NCBI GenBank assembly: GCA_037045265.1
Contig: JBAOHV010000026.1
Span: forward strand, 62,001-126,000
Reading direction: 5' to 3'
Length of the DNA: 64,000 nucleotides
Source: JBAOHV01 sp037045265
GTDB lineage: Bacteria; Actinomycetota; Acidimicrobiia; Acidimicrobiales; Microtrichaceae
A model generated the notes under the pieces. The model was not told the origin of the DNA. It was given only the letters and a program-made list of their open reading frames with translations, and did no database searches. The translations under genes and the position numbers were made by a program. This document shows, one piece after another, positions 10,173 through 19,446 of the stretch. Position 1 is the first letter of the stretch. Each line of letters opens with the position of its first letter.

Positions 10173-11519
10173 GCGGAACGCCAGGTCCAGTGACTGGCGG
10201 CCGTTCAGGCGGGGGTCGCACATGGTCTCGTAGCGCAGACCCAGATCGTCGTCGAGCAGCGCGTCGGCGCCACCGAGGCACTCCGTGACGTCGTCGCCCG
10301 TGAGCTCCACGTGCACACCGCCGGGCCAGGTGCCCTCGGCCGCGTGGGCATCGAAGAAGCCGCGGATCTCGGCGAGGATCGCGTCGAAGTGACGGGTCTT
10401 GCGCCCCGACGGTGCGGTGAACGTGTTGCCGTGCATCGGGTCGCAGGCCCACACCACCGGGTGACCGGCGTCGCGCACGGCCCGCAGCAACGGGCGCAGC
10501 CCGTCGGTGATGGCCTCGGCGCCCATGCGGGTGATGAGCGTCAGTCGGCCCGGCACCCGGTCGGGGTTGAGCGCGTTGCACAGCTCGAGGACCTCGTCGG
10601 GGGTCGCGGTCGGGCCGACCTTGCAGCCGACGGGATTGCCGATGCCGCGGAAGAACTCGATGTGCGCCCCGTCGAGCTGCCGGGTGCGCTCACCGATCCA
10701 CACCATGTGCGCCGAGCAGTCGTACCAGTCGCCGGTGAGGGAGTCCTTGCGGGTCAGCGCCTCCTCGTAGCCGAGCACCAGCGCCTCGTGGCTCGTCCAC
10801 ACGTCGGTCTGGTGCAGGGCGGGCACGGTGTCGTGGTCGAGCCCGCACGCCTCCATGAACCGCAGCGCTCGTTCGATCTCCGACGCCAGCTGCTCGTAGC
10901 GCTGCCCCTCGGGGCTGGACGCCACGAACTCCTGGTTCCACTGGTGCACCCGCGACAGGTCCGCGAAACCGCCGGTGGTGAAGGCGCGCAGCAGGTTCAG
11001 GGTCGATGCCGACTGGTGGTACGCCTGCAGCAGACGGTCCGGCACGGGTGTCCGGGCCGCGGCGGTGAACTCGATGTCGTTGACCAGGTGCCCGCGGAAG
11101 CTGGGCAGCTCGATCCCCTCGATGGTCTCGGTGCCCGAGGACCGCGGCTTGGCGTACTGGCCCGCGATGCGGCCCACCTTCACCGTCGGCACCCCGGCCG
11201 AGTAGGTGAGCACGACGGCCATCTGGAGGATGACCTTGAGGCGCTCGCGGATCGAGTCGGCGGAGAAGGCTTCGAAGGACTCCGCGCAGTCACCGGCCTG
11301 CAGGAGGAACGCCCTGCCCTCGGCCACACCTGCCAGGGCGCCGGTGAGGGCCCGTGACTCCCCGGCGAACACCAGCGGCGGATAGCCGGCCAGCACCTTG
11401 AGCGCAGCGTCGAGCTCACCCGGGTCGGGCCAGTCGGGCTGCTGGGCGGCCTCTCGGGAGCGCCAGGACTGCGGCGACCAGTCGGCCGGCGACGCGGAGC
11501 GGGGGGTGGTGTCGGACAT
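10146..11519 (-). CDS. aroG: 3-deoxy-D-arabino-heptulosonate 7-phosphate synthase, class II
   Basis: First step of the shikimate pathway, joining phosphoenolpyruvate and erythrose 4-phosphate. The 457-residue product is full length for the class II (plant/mycobacterial) type. It shows LLQAGDCAESF, the KVGRIAGQYAKPRS loop, VGPTATPDE and the metal-site region VWACDPMHGNTF. I prefer ATG 11519 to the GTG one codon upstream. It appears monocistronic in the minus direction. Its stop codon lies in a 27-bp tandem duplication. Confidence 0.97.
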   Translation of the reverse strand: MSDTTPRSASPADWSPQSWRSREAAQQPDWPDPGELDAALKVLAGYPPLVFAGESRALTGALAGVAEGRAFLLQAGDCAESFEAFSADSIRERLKVILQMAVVLTYSAGVPTVKVGRIAGQYAKPRSSGTETIEGIELPSFRGHLVNDIEFTAAARTPVPDRLLQAYHQSASTLNLLRAFTTGGFADLSRVHQWNQEFVASSPEGQRYEQLASEIERALRFMEACGLDHDTVPALHQTDVWTSHEALVLGYEEALTRKDSLTGDWYDCSAHMVWIGERTRQLDGAHIEFFRGIGNPVGCKVGPTATPDEVLELCNALNPDRVPGRLTLITRMGAEAITDGLRPLLRAVRDAGHPVVWACDPMHGNTFTAPSGRKTRHFDAILAEIRGFFDAHAAEGTWPGGVHVELTGDDVTECLGGADALLDDDLGLRYETMCDPRLNGRQSLDLAFRVAELLRKG

Positions 11520-11591
11520 CACCCGACAGGCTACCGGCGCGCCTGCCCCGGGCCGAAGCCGGTAACCGGCGCCGACCCGGGGCCGCGTGGC

Positions 11592-14129
11592 TCAGTCGCT
11601 CGCGATGGCGCCGAGCACGTCGAGCCGGGCGGCCCGTCGGGCGGGGCGTGCGGCAGCTGCCACGCCGGCGGCGGCGCCGATGGCCGCGATCGCGGCCAGC
11701 TGGGTGACCGGCGCGCTGAACACGGTGCTGCTCTGCATCACGTCGTCCATCGAGCTGACCAGGCCCCACGCCACGAACAGGCCCAGCGCGATCCCGCCGA
11801 GTGTGCCGAACACCGCGATGAGCACCGACTCGCCGCGCACCATCGCACGCAGCTGGCCGCGGGTCTGCCCGATCGCTCGCAGCAGGCCGAGCTCCCGGGT
11901 GCGTTCGTGGATCGACAGGGACAGGGTGTTCGCGATCCCCATCAGGGCGATCACGATCGACAGCGCCAGCAGCACGTAGACGATGCCGAGCAGCTGGTTG
12001 ATCTGTCCGGCCACGTCGTCCGCGTACTCGTCGAGGGTCTGGGACACGGGTGCGCCGTAGGTCCGCGTCACCTCGTCGACCGCGTCAGCACCCTGGTCGA
12101 GTCCGACGCCGTCGGCGAGCGTGATCGCCACGACGGCGTCGAGGTCCATCGCGGCGTGCTCGGCCCAGGTGGCTCGCGGCATGATCGCCGCTTCGGCCAG
12201 GGCCGCCTCCTGGTAGACCGCGCCGACCTCGAGCGGCACCACGGTGCCGTCGATGAAGGTCACCTCGACGCGGTCACCGAGTGCGTAGCCACCGCTGTCG
12301 GCCAGCTCGGCCGACAGCGCGATCTGGTCGTCGTCGAGCCCCTCGATCGACCCGGAGGTGACGCCGGCGTCGAGGGAGCGACCGAACGGACCCGGCTCGG
12401 TGACGGCGAACTCCTGCTCCTCACCGTCGAACAACGCTGCGCCGTACCCCATGCCGACCGCGACGTCGACCTCGTCCAGCGCCTCGAGGTCCCCGGCCAG
12501 GTCGGTGCTCATGCCGGCGCCGCTGAACCCCTCGTCGACGATCAACAGGTCGGAGCTGATCGAGCCCACCACCTGGTCACGGATCATCGCCGACACCGAC
12601 GAGCCGACGACGGTGAACAGCGCGACGACCGCCACGCCGATCATCAGTGCGGACGCCGTGCCGGCGGTGCGTCGGGGGTTGCGCATGGCGTTGCCACACG
12701 CCAGCCCGCCGGTCGCCGGTCGCGCCATGAGCGGCACACCCAGGATCCGCGCCATCGGCCGGGCGACCACCGGGCCGAGCACGATCACGCCCACCACGCA
12801 GGCCAGGGTGCCGTAGCCCACGAGCGTCAGGGCGCCGTCGAGGTCGCCCAGGGCGGCGACGAGGACCACCCCCACGCCGAGGGCCGTCAGGATCGAGCCG
12901 AACACCGCCCGAGCGATCGACACGCCGCTGCGGTCCACCGACGACTCGCGCAGTGCCGCCAGTGGCGCGACCCGCGACGCCCGCACGGCGGGCACCAGGC
13001 TGGCCAGGATCGTGACCACCAGACCGACGACGCCGGCGACCGCCAGGCTGGAGGCCTCCACAGTCAGGCCGCCGGGCAGCTCCACTCCGATCCCCGCCAT
13101 CAGCTCGCTGAGCCCCGCCGCCAGACCCAGACCCACCAGGACGCCGCCGATCGACGCCGCGATGCCGACCGCGACGGACTCGACCGCGATCGCCCCCAGC
13201 ACCTGGGCCCGGGTGGCGCCGACGGCGCGCAGCAGGGCCGACTCGCGGGTGCGCTGGGCCAGGACCACCGAGAAGGTGTTGTAGATGCTGAACCCGGCGA
13301 CCAGCAGCGCGATGCCGGTGAAGGCGAGCAGGAAGATCTCGAACACGTCGAGGAACTCGTCACCGACCTGCTCGGTCGCCCGGACGCTGGCCTGCTCGCC
13401 GGTGAGGGCCTCGAACCCCTCCGGCAGCACCGCGGCGACCCGGTCGCGCAGCTCGGCGGGGTCGACGCCCTCGCTCGCCCGGACGGTGATGCTGGTGCTC
13501 CCGGGGTCGCCGCCGAGGAGGTGCGTCCGGGCGTCGGCGTCGGTGAAGCCCGTGTAGCCGGAACCGCCGAGCGAGTCCTCCTGGCCGAACGTGACGATGC
13601 CCACCACGGTGGCCGGCACGGGCGTCGGTGTGCGGACCGTCGTGGTGTCACCGACCTGCAGCGACCCGGTGCGCGCGGTGCCGCGGTCGATGACGACCTC
13701 TCCTGGCGCACTCGGCGCCCGTCCCTCGGCCAGCTGGTAGGGGTTCGAGGGATCGTCCACCCAGTTGCCCCCCGCCAGGGGTGGGCCCTCGCCGCCGATC
13801 GGCTCACCGTCGGCGCCGGTGACCTGTGCGGGTCCCTCGATCCACCCGACGGCGGTGGCCACACCGTCGATCGACCGCACCTGGTCCAGCACGTCGCTGG
13901 GCACGATCCGCTCCTGGGTGGTGAGGTCGCTGCCGACCGTCGCCGCGCCCTGCACCACGACGTCGGTGCCCGAGTAGGCGGCGTCGAAGGCCTCGCCGAA
14001 GCCGGCCCTCATGGTGTCGCCGAGCACCAGCGTGCCGGACAGGAACGCGACGCCCAGCAGCACCGCCGAGCAGGTTCGCAGGACGCGGCGCCAGTGCGCC
14101 CGCAGGTTGTTCACGCTGATGTTCCACAT
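11592..14129 (-). CDS. FtsX-like ABC transporter permease, 845 aa
   Basis: Membrane subunit of a MacB/FtsX-type exporter or envelope mechanotransmission complex. It has one N-terminal membrane helix (residues ~17–35), a large extracytoplasmic domain, an FtsX-like helix triplet around residues 270–410, a second long extracytoplasmic domain, and a C-terminal FtsX-like triplet with the NTLSLSIHERTRELGLLRAIG signature. The ATG at 14129 follows GGAG. The ATPase gene lies just upstream, separated by a G-rich repeat. With the sensor genes further upstream it likely forms a stress-response exporter. Confidence 0.92.
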   Translation of the reverse strand: MWNISVNNLRAHWRRVLRTCSAVLLGVAFLSGTLVLGDTMRAGFGEAFDAAYSGTDVVVQGAATVGSDLTTQERIVPSDVLDQVRSIDGVATAVGWIEGPAQVTGADGEPIGGEGPPLAGGNWVDDPSNPYQLAEGRAPSAPGEVVIDRGTARTGSLQVGDTTTVRTPTPVPATVVGIVTFGQEDSLGGSGYTGFTDADARTHLLGGDPGSTSITVRASEGVDPAELRDRVAAVLPEGFEALTGEQASVRATEQVGDEFLDVFEIFLLAFTGIALLVAGFSIYNTFSVVLAQRTRESALLRAVGATRAQVLGAIAVESVAVGIAASIGGVLVGLGLAAGLSELMAGIGVELPGGLTVEASSLAVAGVVGLVVTILASLVPAVRASRVAPLAALRESSVDRSGVSIARAVFGSILTALGVGVVLVAALGDLDGALTLVGYGTLACVVGVIVLGPVVARPMARILGVPLMARPATGGLACGNAMRNPRRTAGTASALMIGVAVVALFTVVGSSVSAMIRDQVVGSISSDLLIVDEGFSGAGMSTDLAGDLEALDEVDVAVGMGYGAALFDGEEQEFAVTEPGPFGRSLDAGVTSGSIEGLDDDQIALSAELADSGGYALGDRVEVTFIDGTVVPLEVGAVYQEAALAEAAIMPRATWAEHAAMDLDAVVAITLADGVGLDQGADAVDEVTRTYGAPVSQTLDEYADDVAGQINQLLGIVYVLLALSIVIALMGIANTLSLSIHERTRELGLLRAIGQTRGQLRAMVRGESVLIAVFGTLGGIALGLFVAWGLVSSMDDVMQSSTVFSAPVTQLAAIAAIGAAAGVAAAARPARRAARLDVLGAIASD

Positions 14130-14153
14130 CTGAGGTCTCCGGGAGTCGATTCG

Positions 14154-14212
14154 GTGGGGCGGTGGGGCGGTGGGTTGGCGGGGCGGTGGGGCGGCGGGGC
14201 GGTGGGGCGCGG
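14154..14212. repeat. G-rich octamer repeats between ATPase and permease genes
   Basis: About seven degenerate head-to-tail copies of GGTGGGGC/GGCGGGGC fill the gap between the two ABC genes. The plus strand has many runs of three or four G and could fold as a G-quadruplex; the minus-strand transcript is the C-rich one. Confidence 0.75.
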
Positions 14213-14968
14213 TCAGTCGCCGAACGACTTCATCCGGTCGAGCACCCGCTGGGAGGTGGGGTCCTCCATGTGGTCGACGATGCGCCCGTCCGCCAGGAAC
14301 AGCACGGCGTCCGCATGCGCGGCGGCCGCCGGGTCGTGGGTCACCATCACGACGGTCTGACCGTGGTCGCGGACGGCCGTCTGCAGGAACGACAGGACCT
14401 CGGCCCCCGACCGCGAGTCCAGGTTGCCGGTCGGTTCGTCGGCGAACACGACCGCTGGTCGGCTCGCCAGCGCCCGTGCGACCGCGACCCGCTGCTGCTG
14501 TCCGCCGGAGAGCTCCGAGGGGCGGTGCGAGAGACGGTCGCCGAGTCCGACGGTCCGCACCACCAGGTCGATCCATGCCTCGTCGGGAGCGGTCCCACCG
14601 AGGGTCATCGGCAGCACGATGTTCTCCAGCGCGGTGAGGGTGGGGATCAGGTTGAACGCCTGGAACACGAACCCGACCCGCTCACGCCGCAGCAGCGTCA
14701 GGCTGCGGTCGTCGAGCGATCCCAGCTCGGTGTCACCCAGGAACACCTGGCCCGAGGTCAGCGTGTCGAGCCCGGCGACGCAGTGCATCAGCGTCGACTT
14801 GCCCGACCCGGACGGGCCCATGATCGCGGTGAAGCGCCCCGCGGGGAACTCCGCGTCGACACCGGCCAGGGCCTGCACGGCGGTGTCGCCGTCGCCGTAG
14901 GTCTTGACCGCTCCGACGGTGCGGGCCGCCGTCAACGAGGTGGCCGGGGGGAAGGTCGTGATGGTCAT
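14213..14968 (-). CDS. ABC transporter ATP-binding protein (LolD/MacB type)
   Basis: Drives the FtsX-like permease encoded next. The 251-residue protein has Walker A GPSGSGKST, the Q-loop VFQAFNLIPTLTALEN, the signature LSGGQQQRVAVARAL, Walker B VVFADEPTGNLD and the switch histidine in MVTHD. These are hallmarks of the MacB/LolD/FtsE branch, which work with FtsX-type permeases and usually move lipids, peptides or lipoproteins or signal across the envelope. It follows the DUF4097 gene by 135 bases. Confidence 0.95.
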   Translation of the reverse strand: MTITTFPPATSLTAARTVGAVKTYGDGDTAVQALAGVDAEFPAGRFTAIMGPSGSGKSTLMHCVAGLDTLTSGQVFLGDTELGSLDDRSLTLLRRERVGFVFQAFNLIPTLTALENIVLPMTLGGTAPDEAWIDLVVRTVGLGDRLSHRPSELSGGQQQRVAVARALASRPAVVFADEPTGNLDSRSGAEVLSFLQTAVRDHGQTVVMVTHDPAAAAHADAVLFLADGRIVDHMEDPTSQRVLDRMKSFGD

Positions 14969-15103
14969 CGGTCGCTCCTGTCGTGGACTGGATCGACCGT
15001 ACGAACTCCCGGCGGCAGCTTCGATGGAGTGGCCCGGCGTCAGGGGGTGGGGACATCCCCACCCGGCGGCGGGGGGAGTGCACCCCGCCGGTGCCGCCGG
15101 CGA

Positions 15104-15883
15104 TCAGTCGCTCCCGGGGTAGCGCACCGTGATGTCGTCGTTGCTGGTGCGCGCCGTGACCCGCCGCGTCGCGGTCGGATCGGTGCGCACGGAGATCGTC
15201 TGGGCGCCGTTCGAGGTGTCCAGGTCCACGGCGTACGGATCGGCGGTGTCGGCCAGCACGATCTCGATGGCCTCGTTGGAGGTGTCGACGTCGACCTCGT
15301 CGACCGGCTCGTCGAAGGTCGTCGTCACGGCGGCGTTCGAGGTGCGCACCCGGGTGGCCGGCGCACGCACGCCACGCAGCTCCACCTCGGAGTTCGAGGT
15401 CTCGATCCGCACCTCGGGCCCGGTCAGGCGCTCACCGCGCACGGCGGCGTCGGAGGTCTCGACGTCCACGCGGCCGTCCAGGCCCACGAGCGTGACGGCC
15501 GTGTCGGACGAGCGCACCACGACGGACAGGTCGCTGGGCACCTCGATGACGTGGTCGACCTCGCAGAACGACGAGAGCGGCCCGCCGGTGCACGCCGAGG
15601 CGACGACGAAACGTGACCCCTCCAGCTCCTCGCGGTGCGATGTGGTCGTCAGCCCGCTGGTCACCTCGCCACGGACGCGCAGCTCGTCGCGGTCGGTGCC
15701 GCGGATCTCGACCGAGCCACCGGCGAGGTCCACCACCAGCTCCTCGACGCCGGTGGAACTGCGGGTCACCGCGACGGACTCGGTCGAACGTCCGAGCACC
15801 CCGACCACCTGGACCAGGCCCCACACCAGCACGACGGCGGTCACGACCGAGCCACCGATCCACCATGCCCGGCGCACGGTCAT
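15104..15883 (-). CDS. Membrane-anchored DUF4097-type beta-helix protein
   Basis: Has one N-terminal membrane helix (WWIGGSVVTAVVLVWGLV), then an extracytoplasmic domain of repeated short strands with S/T-S-D/N motifs (RSSDTAV, VETSDAAV, IETSNSEV, VRTSNAAV, VDTSNEAI, TARTSNDDI). This is typical of the putative adhesin family DUF4097, which in Firmicutes sits with LiaFSR-like envelope stress systems. ATG 15883 overlaps the response regulator stop (ATGA), so the GTG at 15895 is less likely. It may be a surface sensor or scaffold for the kinase encoded two genes upstream; that role is inferred. Confidence 0.8.
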   Translation of the reverse strand: MTVRRAWWIGGSVVTAVVLVWGLVQVVGVLGRSTESVAVTRSSTGVEELVVDLAGGSVEIRGTDRDELRVRGEVTSGLTTTSHREELEGSRFVVASACTGGPLSSFCEVDHVIEVPSDLSVVVRSSDTAVTLVGLDGRVDVETSDAAVRGERLTGPEVRIETSNSEVELRGVRAPATRVRTSNAAVTTTFDEPVDEVDVDTSNEAIEIVLADTADPYAVDLDTSNGAQTISVRTDPTATRRVTARTSNDDITVRYPGSD

Positions 15884-16524
15884 GACTCCAACCACCGCAA
15901 CACGGCCAGGACCCGGCGGTGGTCGTTGGCCGCCGGGGGCAGGTCGAGCTTGCTGAAGATGTTGCTCACGTGCTTCTCGACCGCGCCGTCGCTCACGACG
16001 AGCTCGGCGGCGATCGCCGAGTTGCTGCGACCCTCCGCCATCAGCCCGAGCACCTCCCGCTCCCGGGGGGAGAGACGTGCCAGCGGGTCCTGACGGCGGG
16101 AACGGGCCAGGATCTGTGCCACCACCTCGGGGTCGAGCACGGTCGCTCCCGAGCCGACCCGCTCGACCGCTGCCTGGAACTCACCGACGTCCGCGATGCG
16201 GTCCTTGAGCAGGTAGCCCAACCCGCCGCGGTCATCGGCGAGCAGCTCGCTCGCGTACTGCTCCTCGACGTACTGCGACAGCACCAGGATCGCGACCTCG
16301 GGCCAGGACGAGCGGATCTCCAGGGCGGCCCGCAGCCCATCGTCGGTGTGGGTCGGCGGCATGCGCACGTCCACCACCGCCAGCGCCGGCCGGTGGTCGG
16401 CGACCGCCTCCAGCAGCGACGGCGCGTCGCCGACGGCCGCCACCACCTCGTGGCCCTGCTCGGTCAGGAACCTGACCAGTCCTGCCTGGAGCAGCACGCT
16501 GTCCTCGGCGATCACGATGCGCAT
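15880..16524 (-). CDS. NarL/LuxR-type response regulator
   Basis: Receives phosphate from the histidine kinase encoded just upstream. The receiver domain spans residues 1–120, with acidic residues E7/D8, phosphoacceptor D52 (AVVDVRMPP) and K109 in YLLKD. The LuxR-type HTH follows (LSPREREVLGLMAEGRSNSAIA, then VEKHVSNIFSKLDL). The start ATG at 16524 lies inside the end of the kinase gene, and its stop overlaps the next gene, so all three are coupled. The likely targets are the downstream ABC genes. Confidence 0.95.
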   Translation of the reverse strand: MRIVIAEDSVLLQAGLVRFLTEQGHEVVAAVGDAPSLLEAVADHRPALAVVDVRMPPTHTDDGLRAALEIRSSWPEVAILVLSQYVEEQYASELLADDRGGLGYLLKDRIADVGEFQAAVERVGSGATVLDPEVVAQILARSRRQDPLARLSPREREVLGLMAEGRSNSAIAAELVVSDGAVEKHVSNIFSKLDLPPAANDHRRVLAVLRWLES

Positions 16525-17771
16525 GGGATCTCCACCCTGAGGTCGGTCGGGCCACCCGACGGGCTGTCGATGGCGATGGTGCCGCCGAGCGCGGCGACCC
16601 GGTCGGCGAGCCCGGTCAGTCCGGTGCCGCGGGTGGGGTCGGCCCCGCCGTGGCCGTCGTCGTGCACCTCGATGCGCAGCACCGAGTCGTGCACGACGAT
16701 CTGCACCGAGGCGTGGCGGGCCGCGGCGTGGCGGGCGACGTTCGCCAGCGCCTCGCAGACGATGAAGTAGGCGGCGCTCTCCACGGCCGGCGACGGCCGT
16801 GGCGACGCGGTGACCCGGAGCTGGACGGGGACGGGGGAGCGGGCGACGACCGCCGACAGCGCGGCGTCGAGTCCCCGGTCCTCGAGGATGACCGGGTGGA
16901 TCCCACGCACCAGGTCGCGCAGCTCGCGCAGCGCCGCCTTGACCTCTTCGTGCGCGTGGGCGACCAGCTCCCGCCCCGCCTCGGGGTCGGACACGAGTCG
17001 TTCCCGGGCGACACCGAGATCCATGGCTGCCGCGATCAGGCGCTGTTGGGCGCCGTCGTGCAGGTCACGCTCGATGCGCCGCCGCTCGGCCTCGGCGCTG
17101 TCGAGTGCGGCGACGCGGCTGGTCTCGAGTCGGACGACCTGTTGTTCGATCTCGGTCGCCGCGCCGTGGGCGAGCAGGGACCGACCGAAGGCGACGTCGG
17201 CCTTGGCCAGTTCGACGGTCACCCAGGGTGCCAGCTGCACCAGCAGTGCCACACCGACGAGCGCGGCGAGCCAGGCGCCGGGGCCCGGACCGATGGTGAA
17301 GAGCCAGAACTCCGCCGCTCCGCCCGGCAGGTCGTCCACGTAGAGGGGGAGTGCGACGAGCGCCACCGAACCGGCCCAGACCACCAGTGCGAGCGTCATC
17401 AGCACCGTCGAGACCGGGAGCCGCAACAGCAGGTAGATGAGCTCGCGCCACCGTCCCGGCGACCGGAAGCGGCCCAGGAACCGCGTCCATGCGTTGTGAC
17501 CGTCGAGGGGTGGTCCTGGATCGACGAGGTCGAGGCCGGTGTAGGCCAGGTAGCGCGACCGTTCGACCGTCGCCATCCCGTGTCCCACCAGGAACAGCAG
17601 CCACGCCGCGAGCAACGCCAGGGGGACCACGACGGCGATCCCGAGCACGGTCGCCACCCCGGCGGCCACCACGACCGTGGTGATGTTCCCGGTGAAGAAG
17701 CCGGTGACGAGCAGCACCAGGCTCCACCAGGTCGTGGCGCTCGTCCACGGTCGCAGGAGGGATCGGATCAC
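16512..17771 (-). CDS. Sensor histidine kinase (HisKA_3 type)
   Basis: Membrane sensor of 419 residues. Two helix pairs (around 15–62 and 117–182) flank a region typical of the actinobacterial putative sensor domain. The dimerisation motif AERRRIERDLHDGAQQRL follows with phospho-histidine H238, then the HATPase domain with EALANVARHAAA (N-box) and DDGHGGADPTRGTGLTGL (G-boxes). It heads the cassette of kinase, regulator, DUF4097 protein and FtsX-type exporter. The arrangement resembles LiaSR/VraSR-like envelope stress systems. Confidence 0.93.
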   Translation of the reverse strand: MIRSLLRPWTSATTWWSLVLLVTGFFTGNITTVVVAAGVATVLGIAVVVPLALLAAWLLFLVGHGMATVERSRYLAYTGLDLVDPGPPLDGHNAWTRFLGRFRSPGRWRELIYLLLRLPVSTVLMTLALVVWAGSVALVALPLYVDDLPGGAAEFWLFTIGPGPGAWLAALVGVALLVQLAPWVTVELAKADVAFGRSLLAHGAATEIEQQVVRLETSRVAALDSAEAERRRIERDLHDGAQQRLIAAAMDLGVARERLVSDPEAGRELVAHAHEEVKAALRELRDLVRGIHPVILEDRGLDAALSAVVARSPVPVQLRVTASPRPSPAVESAAYFIVCEALANVARHAAARHASVQIVVHDSVLRIEVHDDGHGGADPTRGTGLTGLADRVAALGGTIAIDSPSGGPTDLRVEIPCAS

Positions 17772-17846
17772 CGGTCCAGCGTAAGCACGCCGACCCTCGA
17801 CCCGAATGATGCGGCCCGGCGTCGTGGTGGTGGGGTTGTCCCCCGG

Positions 17847-18676
17847 TCAGGAGGCCGCGGCCATCGCCCGGTCGCGCACCGTGTTGACCGCACGCTTGAC
17901 GAGCCGGCGGGCGGCCTCGGCGGTCACTCCCAGGTTCTCCCCGACCTCGCGGTAGCTGCGGCGCTGGCCGTCGGTCAGCCCGAAGCGCTGCTCCACCGCC
18001 GGAGCGGGCCCGGGGATCCAGCACGTCGAGCAGTCCGTTGAGCCACTCCGAGCGTGCTCGGCGTCGAGCAGCAGGTCCTCGGGACCGGCCTTCTGGCAGG
18101 CGAGCAGGTCGACGAGCTCGTTCGAGTCGTCATCGCCGACCGTGCGGTCGAGCGAGGTCGGAGTGGTCAGGCGGTGGAGTCGGGCGTTCTCGTCGTCCAG
18201 CTCGTCGCCGTCACCCGAGACCTGGCGCAGCGCCGCACGCAGGCCTGCGGACCGGTCGCCCGGCAGACGCACCAGGGACGCCTTCTGGTCCAGCGCCCGG
18301 CCGATGGCCTGTCGGATCCAGAACGTCGCATAGGTCGAGAACTTGAACCCCTTGCGCCAGTCGAACTTGTCGACCGCGTGCTCCAGGCCGAGGTTCCCCT
18401 CCTGGACCAGATCGAGCAGCTCCATGCCCGGGGGGCAGCGGGTAGCGGCGGGCGACGCTCACGACCAGTCGCAGGTTCGGCCCGGATGAAGCGGTCCTTG
18501 GCCGCGTCGGCCGCGGCGATCGCACGCCGGATCTCGCGGCCGTTCTCGCCGGCCTCACGGCGCAGGCGGGCCTGTGCTCCCAGCTCGATGATCTGGGACA
18601 GCTCGCGTTCCTCGTCGGCGGTGAGCAGCGCCACCATGCCGATCTCGTTGAGGTACATCCCTACGGAGTCGCTCAT
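17847..18676 (-). CDS. Sigma-70 family factor, frame interrupted four times
   Basis: RNA polymerase sigma subunit of the RpoD/SigA-like group. From ATG 18676 it shows region 1.2 (VGMYLNEIGMVALLTADEE), region 2 (NLRLVVSVARRYP, then MELLDLVQEGNLGLEHAVDKF and FSTYATFWIRQAIGRAL), region 3, and a region 4 HTH (YREVGENLGVTAEAARRLV). The frame breaks near 18478 (+1), 18428 (+1), 18049 (-1) and 18000 (+1). Removing one base from GCCGAAC restores FIRANLRLVV, and removing a G from CCCGGGC restores LPPGMELL. Restoring one G near 18049 and removing one near 18000 gives REWLNGLLDVLD and SAVEQRFGL. Conservation across all breaks argues for consensus errors. Confidence 0.8.
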
Positions 18677-18795
18677 GGGTCTCAACACCTTCCTCGTGTC
18701 GGAGGTTGGTTTTCTCCGACGAGGTTGGTATCGGCCGGGTGCGGGTCGAGTTGAGATAGCAGGAGATGAAAGTTCTGGAACCGGATCGTTGCACC

Positions 18796-18808
18796 TACAC
18801 TCCCGCGA
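18796..18808 (+). promoter_or_regulatory. -10 box for a leaderless nadD transcript
   Basis: TACACT (18796–18801) is followed by six bases and the ATG at 18808. No convincing -35 or ribosome binding site is present for that ATG. Confidence 0.5.
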
Positions 18809-19446
18809 TGCCGACCGGCTCCGCTCATCGCCGACCCGGCGCTCATCGAGGACCCGGCGCCGCCCGACGGGTCGGCGTGCTCGGCGGCACCTTCGATCCG
18901 CCCCACGTCGGTCACCTGGTGACGGCCATCGACGTGCTCGAGCAGCTCGAGCTTGACCTCGTGCTGATGGTGGTGGCGAACGAACCCTGGCAGAAGGTCG
19001 GCTCACGGACCATCACCCCCGCTGCGATCAGGTTGGAGATGGTGCGGCGGGCGGTCGAGGGAGTCGACGGGGTCGAGGCGAGCGACATCGAGGTGGTCCG
19101 TGGCGGCCCCTCCTACACGGTGGACACACTCGCTGACCTTGCTCGCTCCGATCCCGAGGCCGAGCTCCACCTGATCCTCGGGGCAGATGCGGCCTCGCTG
19201 CTCCACACGTGGCATCGCCCCCACGATGTGGCAGCCCTCTGTCATCTGGTCGTCGTGGACAGGCCCGGGACCGCCAGCTCCCTGCCCGCCGGCTTCGCCG
19301 GGGTCGCCCTGGAGGTGCCGCGCCTCGAGGTCTCCTCGACCGATCTCCGACGCCGTGGCGCAGCGGGACGCTCGCTCCGGTTCCTCGTTGCCGACCCCGT
19401 GGTCTCGCTGGTCCGGGAGCTCGGCCTCTATCGTGAGCCGGGATGA
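18808..19446 (+). CDS. nadD: Nicotinate-nucleotide adenylyltransferase
   Basis: Makes deamido-NAD from nicotinate mononucleotide and ATP, a step of NAD synthesis. The nucleotidyltransferase signature GGTFDPPHVGH is at residues 26–36, and the C-terminal motif VSSTDLRRR (ISSTxIR type) is present. I chose ATG 18808 because a TACACT box sits six bases before it. The ATG at 18766 directly abuts AGGAG and would add a poorly conserved tail. The stop overlaps the next start (ATGA). The nadD–lytR_C–rsfS order is common in Actinobacteria. Confidence 0.93.
   Translation: MPTGSAHRRPGAHRGPGAARRVGVLGGTFDPPHVGHLVTAIDVLEQLELDLVLMVVANEPWQKVGSRTITPAAIRLEMVRRAVEGVDGVEASDIEVVRGGPSYTVDTLADLARSDPEAELHLILGADAASLLHTWHRPHDVAALCHLVVVDRPGTASSLPAGFAGVALEVPRLEVSSTDLRRRGAAGRSLRFLVADPVVSLVRELGLYREPG

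Noticed and set aside
10048..10581. Extension of FG-GAP-like copy 3 into aroG
   Set aside because: The frame overlaps aroG in another frame; the signal peptide and ribosome site place the start at 10047.
11907..14360. Plus-strand open frame of 817 codons over the ABC permease gene
   Set aside because: It is the antisense shadow of the permease, His/Arg/Asp-rich with no motif, a usual effect of high GC.
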